In this document: positions 5,148 to 7,709 of the stretch, piece by piece | Numbering within the stretch: the first letter of the stretch is position 1 | How the letters are laid out: each line of letters begins with the position of its first letter | Assembly (NCBI GenBank): GCA_030646745.1 | Contig: JAUSKV010000074.1 | Location: forward strand, 1-7,709 | DNA: 7,709 nucleotides | Direction: 5' to 3' | Source of the DNA: Sulfurimonas sp. | GTDB lineage: Bacteria > Campylobacterota > Campylobacteria > Campylobacterales > Sulfurimonadaceae | Translations under genes and position numbers: made by a program | The notes under the pieces: generated by a model | The model's database searches: none | What the model saw: only the letters and a program-made list of their open reading frames with translations | What the model was told of the DNA's origin: nothing

Positions 5148-6191
5148 ATGATAAAAATTACTCTATTTTTACTTCTTGCAACTTCAATTTATGCTACAAA
5201 GATAAATGATGTTGCAAATATAGTAGGTGTTCGTGACAATCAAATTATTGGTTACTCTTTAGTAGTCGGACTTAATAAAACCGGTGATGGAACAACCTCA
5301 AAATTTACTCTTCAATCCATTGCTAACATGTTGAAATCTATGAATATCGATATGAGTCCGGCAGATATAAAGTCAAAGAATGTTGCGGCCGTTGTTGTAA
5401 CTGCAGCACTAAAGCCATTTACAAAGCAGGGCGATAAATTTGATATATCAGTTTCATCTATCGGTGATGCAAAATCTTTAGAGGGCGGAATGCTACTCAT
5501 GACTCCTCTCAAAGGAGTGGATGGAAAAATATATGCTCTGGCTCAGGGTGCGGTAAGTATCGGCGGCAAGAATTCAAAAGGTGCCGGCGAATCTCATCCT
5601 ACGGTTGGTGTTGTTTTAGAGGGCGGTTTAGTTGAGAGAGAGATTAATATAGATTTATATAATCAGGAGAGCGCAATACTCTCTCTCAAAGAGTCAGATT
5701 TTAAAAATAGTGTGGAAATTCAAAAAGTTATTAACTCCTTCTATAAGAGTCAGGTTGCTGTTGCGATGGATTCTAGAACAATTAATCTAAAAAAACCTCA
5801 AAATAAATCTATGATAGAATTTTTGGCTGAAGTTCAAGATATTGAAATGAACTATAAAGTTAAAGATAAAATTATAATAAATGAGAGAACGGGAACTATT
5901 ATTGCTGGTGTAGGAATTGAAGTGAAACCTATAGTTATGACACATGGTGATATAACTATAAAAATAAAAGAGCAAAAAACACCTGATAAGCCGGCGGGTT
6001 CAATGGTTGTGGATGGCGACATGGTTATTGGTGTGAATGAGAAAGAGCTTTATACAAAAGAGGGAACAACGACGGTTGCTAATTTGGTGCGTTCCTTACA
6101 AAAATTAGGTGCTACTCCAAAAGATGTTATCTCTATTTTGGAAGCTATGAAAGCTGCAGGTAGTATATCTGCTGAATTATCGGTGATATAA
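5148..6191 (+). CDS. flgI: FlgI, flagellar P-ring protein
   Basis: FlgI forms the P-ring around the rod in the periplasm, seated at the peptidoglycan, as part of the hook-basal body. I chose ATG 5148 (347 residues) because AAGGA (5137-5141) lies six bases before it and because this start gives a clean signal peptide: MIK, a hydrophobic core LFLLLATS, then SIYA before the mature TKINDVA. An in-frame TTG at 5115 would add 11 residues ahead of the signal and would fall in the sigma-54 -12 element and upstream of the transcription start. The family signature is clear at the mature N-terminus (INDVANIVGVRDNQIIGYSLVVGLNKTGDG region) and at the C-terminus, where VVDGDMVIGVNEKELYTKEGTTTVANLVRSL-like sequence is followed by ISILEAMKAAGSISAELSVI. 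Length is normal. It leads the operon with flgJ. Confidence 0.96.
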   Translation: MIKITLFLLLATSIYATKINDVANIVGVRDNQIIGYSLVVGLNKTGDGTTSKFTLQSIANMLKSMNIDMSPADIKSKNVAAVVVTAALKPFTKQGDKFDISVSSIGDAKSLEGGMLLMTPLKGVDGKIYALAQGAVSIGGKNSKGAGESHPTVGVVLEGGLVEREINIDLYNQESAILSLKESDFKNSVEIQKVINSFYKSQVAVAMDSRTINLKKPQNKSMIEFLAEVQDIEMNYKVKDKIIINERTGTIIAGVGIEVKPIVMTHGDITIKIKEQKTPDKPAGSMVVDGDMVIGVNEKELYTKEGTTTVANLVRSLQKLGATPKDVISILEAMKAAGSISAELSVI

Positions 6192-6192
6192 A

Positions 6193-6540
6193 ATGAGTTT
6201 TAGTAGTACGAATCCATTAAATTTTTATACTGAGACTGCGATGCAACAGAGCATAGCCGTACCTAAATTAGAGAGTAGAACTGAATCTAGACTGGCTCTG
6301 GGTAAAGACTTAAAAGAGGAGAATAGCGCTCTGCGCGAACAAACAGATGCTTTTGAGTCTGTAATTTTGAAAATGGTCATGGATAATGCGATGAAAGATG
6401 AAAAAAATCTTTTTTCAGAGCAGAATGATCCGGGCGATAAAATTTATAAGTCCATGTACAGAGATGAACTCAGTAAAGCAAGTGCCGGCAGTTTTGGTTT
6501 TTCTCAAATGCTCTACGATTATTTGAGTCGTAAAAGCTAA
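6193..6540 (+). CDS. flgJ: FlgJ-type rod-binding protein, single domain
   Basis: The 115-residue protein contains only the rod-binding domain. The core at about 47-112 includes LREQTDAFESVILKMVMDNAM, then LFSEQNDPGDKIYKSMYRDEL and FGFSQMLYDYL, all typical of the N-terminal half of FlgJ. The C-terminal peptidoglycan hydrolase domain found in gammaproteobacterial FlgJ is absent, which is usual in Campylobacterota and is not a truncation here, since the protein ends cleanly in LSRKS. It probably acts as a scaffold for rod assembly in the periplasm, with another enzyme opening the wall. It begins one base after the flgI stop, so translation should be coupled. The stretch GGTGAT just before the start is a weak ribosome binding site. 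Confidence 0.88.
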   Translation: MSFSSTNPLNFYTETAMQQSIAVPKLESRTESRLALGKDLKEENSALREQTDAFESVILKMVMDNAMKDEKNLFSEQNDPGDKIYKSMYRDELSKASAGSFGFSQMLYDYLSRKS

Positions 6541-6558
6541 CTTTTTTGCTTTGAATGT

Positions 6559-6593
6559 CGATATAGCTTTATATAAAAATACTAAAGCGATTT
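6559..6593 (+). promoter_or_regulatory. Possible sigma-28 (FliA) promoter elements upstream of flgM
   Basis: The 66-base gap between flgJ and flgM holds two boxes, CGATATAG (6559-6566) and CGATTTAG (6588-6595), resembling the sigma-28 -10 element (CGATAT or CGATAA) of Campylobacter and Helicobacter. Neither has a clear TAAA-type -35 at the usual distance; TATA at 6570-6573, 14 bases before the second box, is the best. GCTTTA (6566-6571) and TAAAGC (6583-6588) form an inverted repeat between the boxes. A class-3 promoter here would fit flgM biology but is not well supported. Confidence 0.35.
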
Positions 6594-6606
6594 AGATAAA
6601 GGGTTT

Positions 6607-6819
6607 ATGATGATTTCACAACTTAATAGTTCAGCTCTTTTTAATGCTTACACAAGCAATAATGCAGAGGCAAAAGAAGTTACAAAAAAAGATACTACGA
6701 ATATTTCAAAACAAGGTGATACAAGCAAGGTTGAGAGGATAAAAGATGCTCTTGAATCTGGCGAGTATAAAATTAATTTACATGCTTTATCTCAAAAGAT
6801 AGCGGATGAGCTACTGTAA
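6607..6819 (+). CDS. flgM: FlgM, anti-sigma-28 factor
   Basis: FlgM holds sigma-28 (FliA) inactive until the hook is complete and FlgM is exported. The 70-residue protein has a disordered-looking, Asn/Thr/Lys-rich N-terminal half and the conserved C-terminal sigma-binding region (about 38-70): DTSKVERIKDALESGEYKIN followed by LHALSQKIADELL. This region matches the family well. Two ATG codons occur in tandem at 6607 and 6610; AAAGGG (6598-6603) lies 3 and 6 bases before them, so 6610 may be the true start and the protein 69 residues. Its place between flgJ and the flgN-like gene matches the Campylobacter jejuni order as I recall it. Possible sigma-28 elements upstream would give feedback control. 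Confidence 0.9.
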   Translation: MMISQLNSSALFNAYTSNNAEAKEVTKKDTTNISKQGDTSKVERIKDALESGEYKINLHALSQKIADELL

Positions 6820-6844
6820 GTTTTAAAAATAGAGAGGGGTTAAT

Positions 6845-7273
6845 ATGTTGTCTCATCACTTAAATGGAGCATTAAAAGATTTAAGAGATTTAATCGAAAT
6901 TACTGAGTTGGATATAGCAGATATAAGAGAAGCTAAAAATGATCCTCAGTTTGAGAGACTCTCACTCAAAGATGAAAAATTAAAAAGTTTTGAATCTAAA
7001 AAAGCCATGATAGATTATGAAATATCTGCTTTGATGAGCACGCACCCCGAAAAAGATTTACCGCAACTTTTAAATGAAGAACAACATCAATCTTTATCAG
7101 AACTAAAAGTTGAATTATCAAATCTTAGAACGGTAAATAAAAAATACGCAAAATTTGTTCTAGCCGTGAGCAGTTTATATAATTCATTTTTAGAAAGATT
7201 GGTTCCTACAGAGATGCATGGCTATCAAAGAGTAGCATCTAGAGATTCCTCTATTTTGGAAATAAGAGTATAA
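6845..7273 (+). CDS. flgN: FlgN-like flagellar export chaperone
   Basis: The 142-residue protein is acidic and almost wholly helical, with coiled-coil-like heptads at about 5-65 and 80-120. FlgN proteins bind FlgK and FlgL in the cytoplasm and deliver them to the flagellar type III secretion apparatus. Sequence similarity in this family is low, so the call rests on length, helical character and position between flgM and flgK, which is the location of flgN in Campylobacter and many other bacteria. Its ribosome binding site, AGAGGGG (6833-6839), lies 5 bases before ATG and is stronger than those of its neighbours. The gene ends one base before flgK, so the chaperone and its likely client are made together. 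The C-terminal tail (about 120-142, with HGYQRVASRDSS) may be the client-binding part, by analogy. Confidence 0.75.
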   Translation: MLSHHLNGALKDLRDLIEITELDIADIREAKNDPQFERLSLKDEKLKSFESKKAMIDYEISALMSTHPEKDLPQLLNEEQHQSLSELKVELSNLRTVNKKYAKFVLAVSSLYNSFLERLVPTEMHGYQRVASRDSSILEIRV

Positions 7274-7274
7274 A

Positions 7275-7709
7275 ATGGCATCTATATTTAATTCACTCAG
7301 CATAGGATATTCAGGGCTTAATGCTTCTCAGGTAGGCATTAATACTACGAGTCATAATATTTCAAATGCTGAGACGGATGGCTATACCAGACAAAAAGTA
7401 GTATTGGGTGCTGCAGTTTCTGCTGATGCATTATCTGGACAAGCCGGCAATGGTGTTGATGTTCTATCAGTCAAAAGAATTTTTGATAATTATGTTTTTG
7501 ACAGATACACCGGTTTAGGCGCAGATAAAGAGTTTACAGATACTGAAAGAACCGCACTTGAACAGCTCTCTACATATTTTCCGGAGATAGATAATGTCGG
7601 TATTAAAGCAGATTTACATGAATACTATAACATGTGGCAAACTTTTTCAGACAATCCGGATAATGATTCTATAAAACTTGCTTTGGCGAAACAGACAGAA
7701 GTTTTATCT
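7275..7709 (+). CDS. flgK: FlgK, hook-filament junction protein 1, 3' end missing
   Basis: The frame is open from ATG 7275 to the right edge, giving the first 145 residues. The N-terminus MASIFNSLSIGYSGLNASQVGINTTSHNISNAETDGYTRQ region is the flagellar rod/hook-associated motif shared by FlgK, FlgE and rod proteins. The form ISNAETDGYTRQ, and the following KVVLGAA and GNGVDVLSVKRIFDNYVFDRY stretches, are diagnostic of FlgK rather than FlgE or FlgG. The segment with LSTYFPEIDNVGIKADLHEYYNMWQTFSDNP also fits FlgK. Full-length FlgK proteins are several hundred residues, so most of the gene lies beyond the window. FlgK joins the hook to the filament outside the cell and is exported by the flagellar apparatus. 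It starts one base after the flgN-like gene with only a weak AAGAG upstream, which suggests translational coupling. Confidence 0.95.
   Translation, partial: MASIFNSLSIGYSGLNASQVGINTTSHNISNAETDGYTRQKVVLGAAVSADALSGQAGNGVDVLSVKRIFDNYVFDRYTGLGADKEFTDTERTALEQLSTYFPEIDNVGIKADLHEYYNMWQTFSDNPDNDSIKLALAKQTEVLS

Noticed and set aside
1..7709. CRISPR arrays, tRNA or rRNA genes, insertion sequences, prophage
   Set aside because: No spaced direct repeats, cloverleaf-type sequence, transposase-like or phage-like reading frames were seen.

Overview
This is AT-rich, densely packed bacterial chromosomal DNA that most resembles Campylobacterota (epsilonproteobacteria), probably a Sulfurimonas-like genus. The evidence is the cbpA-hspR pair, the flagellar order flgI-flgJ(short)-flgM-flgN-flgK (the order I recall for Campylobacter jejuni), codon usage rich in A and T, and a sigma-54 promoter in front of flgI. 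The genus is an inference; no marker gene here fixes it.

Layout. Bases 1-285 hold the 3' part of a MazF/PemK-type toxin gene cut by the window edge. Bases 286-378 carry a near-consensus sigma-70 promoter whose -35 box lies inside a HAIR-like operator, the binding site of HspR. That promoter drives a two-gene heat-shock operon: cbpA (zinc-finger-less DnaJ-like co-chaperone) and hspR (MerR-type repressor), an apparent negative-feedback loop. The convergent gene murA (peptidoglycan precursor synthesis) occupies 1648-2910 on the minus strand, and a hairpin spans the junction. Bases 2911-3016 are a divergent promoter region.

From 3017 to 5098 runs a tight four-gene plus-strand cluster: a protein of unknown function, a DEDDh 3'-5' exonuclease with an ExoX-like tail, a small Cys-rich protein that looks like a shortened response-regulator receiver, and RsmD (16S rRNA methyltransferase). 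The last three overlap one another. Only 49 bases separate rsmD from the flagellar operon.

The flagellar part (5148 to the right edge) encodes the P-ring protein FlgI, a single-domain FlgJ rod-binding protein, the anti-sigma-28 factor FlgM, a FlgN-like chaperone and the start of the hook-filament junction protein FlgK. Together these cover late hook-basal-body assembly, the switch to filament genes, and chaperoned export of the junction protein. A well-spaced sigma-54 promoter precedes flgI. Just downstream lies a perfect 7-bp inverted repeat whose right arm covers the flgI ribosome binding site and whose left arm lies upstream of the predicted transcription start. Read-through mRNA from rsmD could therefore fold over the site, while sigma-54 mRNA could not.

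No tRNA, rRNA, CRISPR array, insertion sequence or attachment site was seen. The window is mostly conserved housekeeping and motility DNA. The most interesting points are regulatory sites and the two unrecognised proteins, not a clearly new system.
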